Origin: Hymenobacter sp. YIM 151500-1
GTDB taxonomy: Bacteria > Bacteroidota > Bacteroidia > Cytophagales > Hymenobacteraceae
Reading direction: 5' to 3'
Length of the DNA stretch: 64,000 nucleotides
Assembly: GCF_025979885.1 (NCBI RefSeq)
Contig: NZ_CP110139.1
Location: 4,732,001 to 4,796,000, forward strand
Numbering within the stretch: position 1 is the first letter of the stretch; every line of letters starts with the position of its first letter. Below are positions 26,980 through 35,410 of this stretch, piece after piece. Both the position numbers and the translations under genes were made by a program. Under the pieces are notes generated by a model. That model made no database searches and was not told where the DNA came from. It saw only the letters and a list, made by a program, of their open reading frames with translations.

Positions 26980-27379
26980 GATATTCTACAAAGTTGCGTT
27001 CGGTCTCGTACAGCGTGACCGACAAAGCCAAGCGCTCCTCCACGTGAGGGCGCAGCCGGTTCCAAATCACAAGGGCAATGTTCTCGGCCGTGGGGTTGAG
27101 GGTGCGGAATTCCTCCGTGTCCAGATTCAGGTTCCGATGATCAAAGGTATCCAGAATCTCGCGTTTGATCAGGTCGCTCAGGCGCTTCATGTCATACACG
27201 TAGCCCGTCGCCGGATCTATCTCCCCCGTCAGCCGGACAATCAGCTCGTAGTTGTGCCCGTGATAGTGCGGGTTGTTGCACTTGCCAAAAACCGTGGCGT
27301 TCTGCTCGTCGCTCCAGGCTGCATTGTGCAGCCGGTGCGCGGCATTAAAATGTTCTTTGCGGCAAACTGTTACTTGCAT
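26972..27379 (-). CDS. queD: 6-pyruvoyl/6-carboxy-tetrahydropterin synthase
   Basis: A 135-residue enzyme using dihydroneopterin triphosphate, the product of the overlapping folE. Zn ligands are FNAAHRL and HGHNY; the catalytic Cys is in FGKCNNPHYHGHNY, and YETERNFVEY is the C-terminal substrate Glu. The CNNPxxHGHNY form is closer to eukaryotic-type 6-pyruvoyl-tetrahydropterin synthase than to classical QueD (CxxxHGH), so tetrahydropterin and queuosine roles are both open. Upstream, 27380-27662 is an AT-rich divergent gap with no supported gene. Confidence 0.88.
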   Translation of the reverse strand: MQVTVCRKEHFNAAHRLHNAAWSDEQNATVFGKCNNPHYHGHNYELIVRLTGEIDPATGYVYDMKRLSDLIKREILDTFDHRNLNLDTEEFRTLNPTAENIALVIWNRLRPHVEERLALSVTLYETERNFVEYHG

Positions 27380-27662
27380 AGTCGAAAATGAACCAGGTGG
27401 ACAGGCGTTTGTTTCGCGCTTGTTCCGGAAAGGTGGAAGGCGCCGTTAGGACGAAAAAATCATATCAATGCGTATAAATAGTTGCAGCGTGTTTATACGA
27501 GGTATGAATTATTTAACAAATCTTGCTTCCTTGCAAAAAAATAAGGCCAGGGCGTGCAAACATGCTGAGACACTGATTAAATTTGGTGAGTCAGAATCAG
27601 CAATGGCATGGTTCTGGTCAAGCCCTTTGCAACTCACTTCTTCTCAACCTATTTCATTCTCT

Positions 27663-28373
27663 ATGAAACGAGGCGTACTCCTTTCTCTGTTGCTGACAGT
27701 CGTATCAGCGGTGACTAGCTACGCGCAGAAGTCGCCCGTGGACGAAACGGACATGGCCATCAAAGGCATTCCGCGTAAAGGCCAGCGCGTGGCCATGCAG
27801 CTGGACAGCAAACGGGTCGAAGAATCCTGGAAAAAACAGCTGGACGAGCAGTTTTCCACCAAGGTGAAAGCCGATAAGGGCATTTACACCATGGACGGCG
27901 TTGTAATTGAGTCGATTTCTAAGACACCGATTCGCGTAATCAGCAAGGTCGATGCCGTGCCCACCGGCACCACCGTATGGTGGTCGATTGACCTGGGCAA
28001 TGCCTACCTGGGCAAAGACGCCACACCGGTGCAGTGGAAAGCTGCCGAAGCTTACCTGAAAGATTTCGCCCGCAAGCTCTACCGCGAAGACTTGGCCGTG
28101 CAGGTAGCCGAAGCTGAAAAAGCCCTGGTGTCGTCGCAGAACAACCACATGGCCGTAATTGCCAAGGGCGACGCCATCAAGAAGGACATCGAGAAAAATA
28201 AAGCCCGCAAGGCCGAAATCCAGCAGATGCTGGCGCAGAATGCCGCCGAACTGCTGCAGTTCAATAACCTGGTGGACATGAACCTGAAAGAGCAGGAAGC
28301 CGCCCGCGCCGACATTGTAAACATGCGCGTGGCACTGGAAGCCGTGAAAGAGCGCATGAACAAAATCGAATAG
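27663..28373 (+). CDS. Secreted coiled-coil protein, unknown
   Basis: A 236-residue protein with a signal peptide (MKRGVLLSLLLTVVSAVTSYAQ) and two parts: an alpha/beta domain (about 25-140) with GVVIESISKTPIRVISKV, and a C-terminal coiled coil (about 150-235) rich in Glu, Lys and Ala. It probably acts in the periplasm. No family recognised. The frame is open 195 nt further upstream, but that stretch is AT-rich and not coding-like. Confidence 0.7.
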   Translation: MKRGVLLSLLLTVVSAVTSYAQKSPVDETDMAIKGIPRKGQRVAMQLDSKRVEESWKKQLDEQFSTKVKADKGIYTMDGVVIESISKTPIRVISKVDAVPTGTTVWWSIDLGNAYLGKDATPVQWKAAEAYLKDFARKLYREDLAVQVAEAEKALVSSQNNHMAVIAKGDAIKKDIEKNKARKAEIQQMLAQNAAELLQFNNLVDMNLKEQEAARADIVNMRVALEAVKERMNKIE

Positions 28374-28395
28374 CGGCTGACCATAGCCCATCAAG

Positions 28396-28428
28396 CACAA
28401 AGCCCCGCCATACCAGCGGGGCTTTGTG
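28396..28428. terminator. Intrinsic terminator
   Basis: CACAAAGCCCCGC / GCGGGGCTTTGTG, 13-bp perfect stem, 7-nt loop, 22 nt after the upstream stop and between convergent genes. Confidence 0.85.
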
Positions 28429-28533
28429 TTTACAGCCAGTCGAAACGGTTAAGTCAAACCGTGGCCCGCAGAACAGAAGGTTGCTGTTCGCTGGTAGATA
28501 GAAACAGGTGGCAAAGAAATCAAACTGGGTAGC

Positions 28534-29181
28534 TTACCGCATTCGGGCTCGGATTTGCTGCTCGGCGTAGTGCTCGTCTTTCCAGCCCGCAATACGCACC
28601 GGGCCCGCCGAGCGCCAGTGCTGAAACCAAATACTCAGGGAAGAACGCACGCCCGGATACCGCGCGGTAAGGCTACTCAGGCTCACAGCTTCGGGCAGAA
28701 TACGCTGGGCTGGCCGGGCAGGCACTGCAATAACCACGTGCTCCAGGCTACCATTCACATCCAAGAGCAGCAACGCCACGGGCAGCACCTCCAGCACCGT
28801 GCCGGCTGGCTGGCTTTCGGCCAGTACCAGGGCTGCCAGTGGACGCGGGCCAGGATGAGCAATGGAAGGCGGGAGGCTGGTTCCCGGAATAAACCCCAGA
28901 TTGCCGGGAAAAGGCAGAAACTCAATCCGCTGCTGCAAGCCCGCCCTCTCCACGGCCCGGAATTGGTTGGTTTCCGGGTCGTAGCGTTGTTCGAGGTTGG
29001 TCCCGGCTGGCACTTCCACCACCACCTGCAGTAGCTTATGCTCTGCCGAAAAGGTAGGCAGGTCGCCATACTTGGTGGTACAGGCCGCTAAGCTCAGCAG
29101 CAGCAACAGCCACGCGAAACGGCCGAAATCGGGGCGGACCGGGGCGGCAGTCGGCAGCAAGGCAGGACTATAGTGTGGCAT
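28534..29181 (-). CDS. Lipoprotein with inorganic pyrophosphatase fold, active site lost
   Basis: A 215-residue lipoprotein (lipobox LSLAAC) whose mature part aligns along its length with family I inorganic diphosphatase: LLQVVVEVPAGTN, YDPETNQF, FPGNLGFIPGTS, VLEVLPVALLLLDVNG, IAVPA, and the C-terminal IWFQHWRSAGPVRIAGWKD (E. coli HFFEHYK...VKVEGWEN). The metal-binding triad DxDxxD has become PRPLAAL, the later Asp pair is gone, Tyr in YPxNYGFIP is Leu, and HYK is HWR. Catalysis of pyrophosphate hydrolysis is therefore unlikely. As a surface or periplasmic pseudoenzyme its role is unknown. Confidence 0.8.
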   Translation of the reverse strand: MPHYSPALLPTAAPVRPDFGRFAWLLLLLSLAACTTKYGDLPTFSAEHKLLQVVVEVPAGTNLEQRYDPETNQFRAVERAGLQQRIEFLPFPGNLGFIPGTSLPPSIAHPGPRPLAALVLAESQPAGTVLEVLPVALLLLDVNGSLEHVVIAVPARPAQRILPEAVSLSSLTARYPGVRSSLSIWFQHWRSAGPVRIAGWKDEHYAEQQIRARMR

Positions 29182-29375
29182 AGGAAGGGCAAGGAGTTTG
29201 GCAGCGAAATTGGTGAACAGCAGGCAGGTAGCCCGAAGATGACTAAAATTCCGAGTGAAACGAGCTGCGGCACGACGTAAGCGGGCCAACTGCCCGGCTA
29301 TAACCTTTGCCGTTGGGTTGCGTTTGGAAAGGCATCCAGAACCCTGCTGCCTGTGGCAGCTCAATCCGCCAACCT

Positions 29376-29756
29376 ATGTCCTTTCACAAAATCACCAAAG
29401 ACGATACCCAACACCAAAACCACCTCGACGGCACCATTAAAAACCTGACCGGCGACTTGGTAGAGGAAGCCAGCAAGGCTGGTTTCGATAACGTACTGCA
29501 GCGGTGGATAGAAGACCTGAAAGACGTTAACAACCCCGAACTGCACCAGCTCATAACCGACCTTCAAGCCCTGAAGGCTCACTTCCACGGTGGCACTATC
29601 GACGTTACGTTGGTAACTCAACTGCTAAGCCGCCTGGGCACCAACACCAGCAAGGCTGCCATCTTCGCCGAAAACCCAAATACTGCCGAGCGGGTAAGCA
29701 AGTTGGGTGACGCCCTGACGGCCGCCGCCAGCCAGCTCAAGCAATCAGCTAAGTAA
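29376..29756 (+). CDS. Small helical protein, unknown
   Basis: A 126-residue protein, mostly amphipathic helices, no signal peptide or membrane segment. Motifs such as VLQRWIEDLKDVNNPELHQL and ALTAAASQLKQSA suggest a helical bundle. I do not recognise a family. The ATG at 29376 was preferred over an earlier in-frame one because the upstream 23 residues lack coding character. Confidence 0.65.
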   Translation: MSFHKITKDDTQHQNHLDGTIKNLTGDLVEEASKAGFDNVLQRWIEDLKDVNNPELHQLITDLQALKAHFHGGTIDVTLVTQLLSRLGTNTSKAAIFAENPNTAERVSKLGDALTAAASQLKQSAK

Positions 29757-29796
29757 GAAAACTAAGCACTGCTTCTCTTTCAAGAAGACGGGCAAC

Positions 29797-29841
29797 AAAC
29801 AACAAGGCCGGCTCCTGACACAGGAGCCGGCCTTGTTGTTT
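29797..29841. terminator. Strong bidirectional terminator before rplS end
   Basis: A 21-bp perfect stem (arms 29797-29817 and 29821-29841) with a 3-nt loop, A-rich at the left base and T-rich at the right, between convergent genes. It probably ends the ribosomal operon. Confidence 0.9.
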
Positions 29842-29863
29842 GCTGGCGCTATAGAGAAACAGC

Positions 29864-30244
29864 TTACGCCGTGGCTTTGTCGGCCAGGGTGTTGCGCTTC
29901 TCTTTGATACGGGCAGCTTTGCCCGACAGGCCGCGCAGGTAGAACAGACGGGCGCGCCGAACCTTACCGCGACGGATTACCTCAATCTTGTCGATGTTGG
30001 GCGACAACAGGGGGAAGATACGCTCCGTGCCGATCTGGTTGGAAATCTTACGAACGGTGAAGGTTTCACCGTTAGAATTCGTGTTTTTGCGCTGAATCAC
30101 AACACCCTGGAACTGCTGAATGCGCTCCTTATTGCCCTCGCGGATTTTCACGTGGACGTTGATGGTGTCGCCGGCGGCAAACTGGGGGAAGCTGGCGCGG
30201 CGCTCCTGGGATTCCTGCTGGATAAAATCGAGTAGTACGCTCAT
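29864..30244 (-). CDS. rplS: 50S ribosomal protein L19
   Basis: A 126-residue L19, near the usual 115-125. Diagnostic blocks are FAAGDTINVHVKIREGNKERIQQFQGVVI, GIGTERIFP-like IGTERIFPLLSPNIDKIEV, and RGKVRRARLFYLRGLSGKAARIKE. It helps form the interface between ribosomal subunits. Last gene of rpsP-rimM-trmD-rplS. The start is the ATG ending at 30244; the long upstream open frame is not coding. Confidence 0.97.
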   Translation of the reverse strand: MSVLLDFIQQESQERRASFPQFAAGDTINVHVKIREGNKERIQQFQGVVIQRKNTNSNGETFTVRKISNQIGTERIFPLLSPNIDKIEVIRRGKVRRARLFYLRGLSGKAARIKEKRNTLADKATA

Positions 30245-30427
30245 GGCTGGAAAAACTGTGAAGGACGGCCGCGCCGTCCGAAGGGGTTTCTGGTAAAGAG
30301 GCGCAAATATAGCCCTCTGATTTGATAAAGCAATGAGGTAGAAGGTGAATGAACAGGCAGAATGTGGTAAATGTGGTAAAGCGGGGTGATACCCTATACG
30401 TACCCCATTCTGTTCATCCACTTTCAC

Positions 30428-31102
30428 TCAAGAAAGCAAGTCGGGCCGGCGCTGGCGGGTGCGCTCTACGGCTTGCTCGTGCCGCCACACGTCAATTTTA
30501 GGAGTGTTGCCAGAGAGTAGAATATCGGGTACTGCGAGGCCGCGCCACTCGGCCGGGCGGGTGTACACGGGCGGGGCCAGTAGGTTGTCCTGAAACGAGT
30601 CGCTCAGGGCTGATTCTTCGTTGCCGAGCACGCCCGGCAGCAGGCGCACCACGGCATCCACTAGCACCGCGGCCCCCAGTTCGCCCCCACTCAGCACGTA
30701 GTCGCCGATGCTGATTTCGTGAGTAATGTAAGCCTGCCGGATTCGCTCGTCCACGCCCTTGTAATGGCCGCAAAGCAGGAGCAGATTGCCGGCCAACGAC
30801 AGCTGATTAACCAGAGGCTGACGCAGCGTGGCGCCGTCGGGAGTCAGGTAGATGATGGCCTCGTAGCGGCGCTGAGCCAGCAACTCGTCGAAACAGGCCG
30901 CAATGGGTTCGACGCGCAGCACCATGCCGGCCCCGCCGCCAAACACGTAGTCGTCGATCTGGCCGTGCTTGTTGATGGCGTAGCGGCGCAGGTCATGCAC
31001 GTGAATCTCAACCAGCCCTTTGTCCTGGGCGCGCTTTACGATGGAATGCGCAAACGGACTTTCGAGCAGGGCCGGCTGGCACGTAACGATGTCGATGCGC
31101 AT
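30428..31102 (-). CDS. trmD: tRNA (guanine37-N1)-methyltransferase
   Basis: A 224-residue SPOUT-class enzyme that methylates G37 of tRNAs, preventing +1 frameshifts. Seen: MRIDIVTCQPALLESPF, DDYVFGGGAGMVLRVEP, the trefoil-knot blocks LLLCGHYKGVDERI and EISIGDYVLSGGELGAAVL, and the C-terminal tRNA-binding helices. The start codon overlaps the rimM stop by one base (TAATG). Confidence 0.97.
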   Translation of the reverse strand: MRIDIVTCQPALLESPFAHSIVKRAQDKGLVEIHVHDLRRYAINKHGQIDDYVFGGGAGMVLRVEPIAACFDELLAQRRYEAIIYLTPDGATLRQPLVNQLSLAGNLLLLCGHYKGVDERIRQAYITHEISIGDYVLSGGELGAAVLVDAVVRLLPGVLGNEESALSDSFQDNLLAPPVYTRPAEWRGLAVPDILLSGNTPKIDVWRHEQAVERTRQRRPDLLS

Positions 31103-31722
31103 TATGCAGAAGGCGGGGTGCCAGGCTTGTCTTCCTCCTCATCGGGCTCCGTAAACTCGTCGGGCTCGTCCCGCTCCTGCGAGGCGGGTTGCAGGTACAC
31201 GTCCAGCAAGCCGGCCGGCAGGTTCACGTAGAGCTTTTTGGTTTCCGCATCGGCGCTCAAGACCAGCTCATCGACCACCGGCACCAGCACTTCCCGGCCC
31301 TGGTAGCGCATACCCATCAGGTCTTGCTGGGGCATTTCGTAGAAGGTTTCCACCACGCCCAGCTCACCCAGCGCCTCATCCACCACCGTGTAGCCAATGA
31401 CGTCGTGGAAATAGAACTGGTCTTCCTCCAGAGCAGGTAGCTCGGCCAGGGGGCGCCACAGCTTGGCGTTGCGCAGCAGCTCAGCCGCCTCAATGGTATC
31501 CACGCCCGTGAGCTTGAGCAAGGCCCGCTCCTCGGTTTGCGGCTGGAGCTTGTCGATGCTGTACAGCTGCAACTTGCCCGGAGCCGCAGGCAGCTCCACG
31601 TACACCGACTTCAGGCTGCGGTAGGCGTCCAGGTCGTCCACGTCCATAAACGCCACCACAAAGCCCTTCAGGCCGTGCGTTTTGCCGATAGAACCCAGCT
31701 CGTAACACTCGTCGATGGTCAT
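31102..31722 (-). CDS. rimM: Ribosome maturation factor RimM
   Basis: A 206-residue RimM, which helps 30S head maturation by binding S19. The N-terminal domain has ELGSIGKTHGLKGFVVAFM; the C-terminal PRC-barrel has FHDVIGYTVVDEALGELGVV and GREVLVPVVDELV. A 30-residue acidic, Pro-rich tail extends past the usual end. Follows rpsP after a 118-nt gap containing an inverted repeat. Confidence 0.95.
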   Translation of the reverse strand: MTIDECYELGSIGKTHGLKGFVVAFMDVDDLDAYRSLKSVYVELPAAPGKLQLYSIDKLQPQTEERALLKLTGVDTIEAAELLRNAKLWRPLAELPALEEDQFYFHDVIGYTVVDEALGELGVVETFYEMPQQDLMGMRYQGREVLVPVVDELVLSADAETKKLYVNLPAGLLDVYLQPASQERDEPDEFTEPDEEEDKPGTPPSA

Positions 31723-31753
31723 GGGGAAAAGGAGTTAGAAAAGGAAAAAGTTT

Positions 31754-31831
31754 AGAAGTTAGAAAGTCTGGAACGGATGCTGGTACACGTACCACCGGTC
31801 CACTTTCTAACTTCCAAACTTTCTAACTTCT
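31754..31831. repeat. Inverted repeat between rpsP and rimM (AGAAGTTAGAAAGT)
   Basis: 14-bp perfect arms at 31754-31767 and 31818-31831, with further imperfect pairing outward. It interrupts an operon rather than ending one, so it may modulate rpsP versus downstream expression. Confidence 0.7.
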
Positions 31832-31840
31832 ACACTAAGC

Positions 31841-32386
31841 TTAAGCGCCGGCCTCCTCGGTCGTTGCGGCCGGAGCTTCGGCGTCGGTGGCGCCGCCTTC
31901 GGCAGCGGGGGCAGTGGCAGCCAGGGCAGCAGCCTGCTTCTGGCGCAGAGCCTCGGCGCGAGCTTCCTTCACCTTGGTTTCAGCGGCCAGGCGCTGCTGG
32001 CGAGCTTCCTCTTTGGCGTTGCCCAGGTTAGTACGCTTGCCTTCAATCTTGGCGTCTTTCTGCTCTTTCCAGTCGGTGTAGCGCTGGTCGGCGGTTTCCT
32101 GCGAGATGGCGCCTTTGATTACGCCAAGCTGCAAGTGCTTGCGGTACAGCACGCCGCGGTAGGAGAGCATGGCGCGCACGGTATCCGTGGGCTGGGCACC
32201 TTTCATAATCCAGTCGAACGCCTTGTCACCGTCGAAATTGATGGTAGCGGGGTTGGTCTGGGGGTTGTAGGTACCGATTTTCTCGATGAAGCGGCCGTCG
32301 CGGGGCGAGCGAGAGTCGGCAACAACGATGTCGAACATTGCGGCCTTTTTGCGGCCACGGCGGGCGAGGCGGATTTTAACTGCCAT
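31841..32386 (-). CDS. rpsP: 30S ribosomal protein S16
   Basis: A 181-residue S16. Residues 1-85 form the conserved protein (MAVKIRLARRGRKKAAMFDIVVADSR, DGRFIEKIGTYNP, WIMKGAQPTDTVRAML). About 95 further residues form a charged helix and an Ala/Glu/Pro-rich tail. Such extensions are normal in Bacteroidota. First gene of the rpsP-rimM-trmD-rplS operon. Confidence 0.96.
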   Translation of the reverse strand: MAVKIRLARRGRKKAAMFDIVVADSRSPRDGRFIEKIGTYNPQTNPATINFDGDKAFDWIMKGAQPTDTVRAMLSYRGVLYRKHLQLGVIKGAISQETADQRYTDWKEQKDAKIEGKRTNLGNAKEEARQQRLAAETKVKEARAEALRQKQAAALAATAPAAEGGATDAEAPAATTEEAGA

Positions 32387-32438
32387 AAACCGGGTTGGTT
32401 AAGCGACGCATCCCGTGCGTCTGGTTGAAAATGAGGTG

Positions 32439-32446
32439 CAAAGGTA
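32439..32446 (-). promoter_or_regulatory. -7 promoter box TACCTTTG for rpsP operon
   Basis: Exact TAnnTTTG match on the minus strand, 52 nt before the rpsP ATG. Confidence 0.65.
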
Positions 32447-32498
32447 AGCACAGATTTATCGGATTGAAAGGATTGCGCGGATTCTGTTCGGAATGACA

Positions 32499-32532
32499 AA
32501 GCCCCTGACACTCGCAAAAGCGTCAGGGGCTT
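32499..32532 (-). terminator. Terminator after desaturase
   Basis: AAGCCCCTGAC / GTCAGGGGCTT, 11-bp stem, 12-nt loop; on the minus strand the arm is followed by TTTGTC. It separates the desaturase gene from the rpsP promoter. Confidence 0.7.
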
Positions 32533-32557
32533 CATCTGTTGTTGTACCAGGAGCAGA

Positions 32558-33319
32558 CTACGCGGCCATGTGCACGGGCTCCTGCCACTTGCGCTTCACC
32601 TTTACCACGCCCAGCTTATCCATGCCCCAGATAAACAAGTAGGTGGGGTCAAACTCCCACTTCTTCACGCCGAAGTTGACGCGCATGGGCAGCTTGTGGT
32701 GGTTGTTCTGGAACAGCTCCCCGAAGGCCAGAAAGTCAAAGGGCAACGTGTTTTTGGAGTGGTCGTGGTTGTCGAAGTTCTGATAACCGTACTTGTGGCC
32801 GCCCCAGTTCACAATAGCGCCGTGGATGGGACCCATCAGGAAGTGCACTGGCAGCAGCAGAAACTGCCACCAAGCCGTGGCAAACTGTACGTAGAACAGC
32901 ACGTACAGCGTGCCCCAGCCAACGCGCGAATACCAGGTGTCGCCCAGGTTTTCGATGGCTTTCCACTCCGGATAGTCGCCCTCAAACCGCTCGGCCAGCT
33001 CATAGCGCTTGTTCAGCACGTCGTTGTAGATGTTCTTGGTCTTCCACATCATCGTGAAAGCATTCGAGGAGTACAACGGGGAGTGCGGGTCCAACTCGGT
33101 GTCGGAGTAGGCGTGGTGCATGCGGTGCAGCAGCGCATACGCCCGCGGCGAGAGGAAGGACGAACCCTGGCAGATATAGGTGAATAAGAAGAAGAACCGC
33201 TCCCAGAACTTGTTCATCGTGAACATCTTGTGGGCAGCGTAGCGGTGCAGATAGAACGTCTGCGTGAAGAGCGACAGGTAGTAGTGCGCTACAAAGAAAA
33301 AGAGAACTGGCATGGCCAA
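32558..33319 (-). CDS. Acyl-CoA / fatty acid desaturase
   Basis: A 253-residue membrane-bound di-iron desaturase of the delta-9 type. All three histidine boxes are present: HRYAAH (near 25), HRMHHAYSD (near 66) and NNHHKLP (near 205). Two pairs of hydrophobic helices frame them. It introduces a double bond into membrane acyl chains with O2. The start could be either of two ATGs two codons apart. Confidence 0.9.
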   Translation of the reverse strand: MAMPVLFFFVAHYYLSLFTQTFYLHRYAAHKMFTMNKFWERFFFLFTYICQGSSFLSPRAYALLHRMHHAYSDTELDPHSPLYSSNAFTMMWKTKNIYNDVLNKRYELAERFEGDYPEWKAIENLGDTWYSRVGWGTLYVLFYVQFATAWWQFLLLPVHFLMGPIHGAIVNWGGHKYGYQNFDNHDHSKNTLPFDFLAFGELFQNNHHKLPMRVNFGVKKWEFDPTYLFIWGMDKLGVVKVKRKWQEPVHMAA

Positions 33320-33402
33320 ACGGGTTAAGAGCAGCAGGAGAAACGACCGAAGGCTCGGCCCGCATAAGGGCGGCTTGTGAATAATCGTTCACAATCGTTT
33401 TA

Positions 33403-33410
33403 CAAACCTA
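33403..33410 (-). promoter_or_regulatory. -7 promoter box TAGGTTTG for desaturase
   Basis: TAnnTTTG on the minus strand, 83 nt before the desaturase start. A TTG about 21 nt further upstream fits a -33 element. Confidence 0.55.
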
Positions 33411-33481
33411 CGGCCAACCCCAAGCAGTGTGCAATTCAGCTGCTCAAAAGGCCAAAATGTTATAGGTGGCAGTAAGAAGTA

Positions 33482-33582
33482 AGAAGTGAGTACCGAGAAG
33501 TGAGAGGTGAGACTTTCGTTCTGTAACCCAGCCGGGCTCTCAGAACAAAAGTCTCACCTCTCACTTCTCGGTACTCACTTCT
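33482..33582. repeat. Inverted repeat, AGAAGTGAGTACCGAGAAGT arms
   Basis: 42-bp arms with one mismatch at 33482-33523 and 33541-33582, ending 3 nt before the pseudouridine synthase stop. Same family as 18761-18849 (AGAAGTGAGAGGTGAG core). Confidence 0.9.
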
Positions 33583-33585
33583 ACC

Positions 33586-34293
33586 CTAATAATATGCTTG
33601 CGCGGGCTCCCAGTGGGCTACGTCGGGGAGGGGAGCTACGAAGCACATTTCCTCCTTGGTAACGGGGTGTTGCAGCTCCAGCTGCCGGGCGTGCAGGGCA
33701 ATGCTAACATCGGGCAGGGGCGCCAGGAAGCCGTACTTCACGTCGCCGACGATGGGCGTGCCCAGGCCCGAGCTGAGCTGCACCCGAATCTGGTGGGGGC
33801 GGCCGGTGATGGGGTTTACCTGCACCAGGCAGCGCGTACCGGCCGAGCCCAGCACCTTGTAGTCTAAGTCTGATTTTAGGCCCTGGCCGTGGCGCTCGGT
33901 GTAGGCCTTGGTGGTGTTGCGGATGGGGTCCTTGACCAGCCAGTGCGTGAGGTGGCCTTCGGCGGGCTCGGGGCACTTGCCGGTGAGGGCCCAGTAGGTT
34001 TTGTGCACTTTGTTGTCGCGGAACAGCTCGTTGAGGCGGCTCAAGGCCTTACTGGTTTTGGCCAGCACCACCACGCCGCTCACGGGCCTATCGATGCGGT
34101 GGGCCACGCCCACGAAAGCGGCGCCGGGCTTCTTGTACTTAAAGCGCAGGTATTCTTCGGCCTTGGCTGAAAGCGGCTCGTCGCCGGTGGCGTCGCCCTG
34201 CACGAGCAGGCCGGCGGGCTTGTTGATGACGAGCAAGTGGTTGTCTTCGAACAGAATTTCCTTCTGCTCCGACCATAAATTAGGACGGTTCAC
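33586..34293 (-). CDS. RluA family pseudouridine synthase
   Basis: A 235-residue synthase that isomerises uridine in RNA. The catalytic Asp is in the HRIDRPVSGVVVLAKTSKA block; also LLVINKPAGLLVQG and the late PITGRPHQIRVQLSSGLGTPIVGD. There is no N-terminal S4 domain, so it belongs to the short RluA/RluC-like type; the target position cannot be deduced. Confidence 0.92.
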   Translation of the reverse strand: MNRPNLWSEQKEILFEDNHLLVINKPAGLLVQGDATGDEPLSAKAEEYLRFKYKKPGAAFVGVAHRIDRPVSGVVVLAKTSKALSRLNELFRDNKVHKTYWALTGKCPEPAEGHLTHWLVKDPIRNTTKAYTERHGQGLKSDLDYKVLGSAGTRCLVQVNPITGRPHQIRVQLSSGLGTPIVGDVKYGFLAPLPDVSIALHARQLELQHPVTKEEMCFVAPLPDVAHWEPAQAYY

Positions 34294-34301
34294 TCTGGTG
34301 G

Positions 34302-34418
34302 GAATTAATAATTAATAATTAGCAATTAAGAATTGGCAAAGAGCCTTGCTGCCGCCTAAAAACGAAGCCTGGCCGCTACCGATTTCAATTATTAATTATC
34401 AATTACTTATTACTAATT
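34302..34418. repeat. AT-rich mirror repeat (AATTAATAATTAATAATTAG)
   Basis: AT-only arms around 34302-34336 and 34386-34418 that are imperfect reverse complements. It lies between the pseudouridine synthase and panB and contrasts with the GC-rich genes around it. Confidence 0.65.
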
Positions 34419-34422
34419 AAAA

Positions 34423-35238
34423 CTAATACGCTTCGTCCTGCGTGGGGAAGTCGCGGGACTTTACGTCCTGGATGTAGCGCTGCACGGCGTCGTGCATGAG
34501 GTTGCCGAGGTCGGCGTAGCGGCGCAGGAAGCGGGGCTTGAACTCCTTGGTGATGCCCAGCATGTCGTGCACCACCAGCACTTGGCCGTCTACGTCGGGG
34601 CCGGCGCCGATGCCGATTACGGGAATTGTGAGCTGCTCGGCTACCTGCCGGGCCAGGGCCGACGGAATTTTCTCCAGCACCAGGGCAAAACAGCCGATTT
34701 CCTGGAGCAGCAGGGCATCTTCGATGAGCTTTTGCGCCTCGGCTTCTTCCTTGGCCCGCACCGTGTAGGTGCCAAATTTATAAATACTCTGCGGAGTAAG
34801 CCCCAAATGCCCCATTACCGGAATGCCGGCCGTGAGGATGCGGATGATGCTATCCTTGATTTCGGCCCCGCCCTCCAGCTTGATGCCGTGCCCGCCCGAC
34901 TCCTTCATAATGCGGATGGCCGAGCGCAGGGCCTCCGAAGAGTTGCCCTGGTAGGAACCGAACGGCATATCCACCACCACAAAGGCCCGCTTCACGGCCC
35001 GCACCACACTCTGGGCGTGGTAAATCATCTGGTCCAGCGTGATGGGCAAAGTTGTTTCGTGGCCAGCCATTACGTTGGAAGCCGAGTCGCCCACGAGCAG
35101 CACATCAATGCCCGCCCCGTCCAGTAGCTGCGCCATCGAGAAGTCGTAGGCCGTGAGCATGGATATTTTTTCACCGCGCTGCTTCATGGCGAGCAGCTGG
35201 TGCGTGGTCACGAGCTTGACTTCCTTGTGCTGGGACAT
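34423..35238 (-). CDS. panB: 3-methyl-2-oxobutanoate hydroxymethyltransferase
   Basis: A 271-residue PanB, adding a hydroxymethyl group from methylene-THF to alpha-ketoisovalerate in pantothenate synthesis. Intact blocks: ISMLTAYDFSMAQLLDGAGID, LLVGDSASNVMAGHETT, GSYQGNSSEALRSA, VMGHLGLTPQSIYKFG and IPVIGIGAGPDVDGQVLV. Length and motifs match the family. Confidence 0.97.
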   Translation of the reverse strand: MSQHKEVKLVTTHQLLAMKQRGEKISMLTAYDFSMAQLLDGAGIDVLLVGDSASNVMAGHETTLPITLDQMIYHAQSVVRAVKRAFVVVDMPFGSYQGNSSEALRSAIRIMKESGGHGIKLEGGAEIKDSIIRILTAGIPVMGHLGLTPQSIYKFGTYTVRAKEEAEAQKLIEDALLLQEIGCFALVLEKIPSALARQVAEQLTIPVIGIGAGPDVDGQVLVVHDMLGITKEFKPRFLRRYADLGNLMHDAVQRYIQDVKSRDFPTQDEAY

Positions 35239-35242
35239 GTTG

Positions 35243-35410
35243 TAGGGACTTAGGAGCTTGGGGGCTTAGGGTCTTAGAGGCAGGAGGCCCGGTAGTCACC
35301 GGTCAACCACTCCAAAACCAGGCACAGGTGAAACCGGCTGCCAAAACTGCGGAATTTTTAGAAAAAACCGGCTGTCCGTCATCTAAGTCCCCAAGACCCT
35401 AAGTCCCTAA
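35243..35410. repeat. Inverted repeat, AGGGACTTAGGNNCTTGGGG family
   Basis: Left arm at about 35243-35270 and right arm at about 35382-35410, overlapping the lptD stop. The right-arm reverse complement (TTAGGGACTTAGGGTCTTGG) matches the arms at 50094-50150 and 50319-50352, so this is a dispersed family. Confidence 0.75.

Noticed and set aside
27468..27662. 65-codon upstream extension of the coiled-coil exported protein
   Set aside because: AT-rich, and it would place a clear signal peptide in the middle of the protein.
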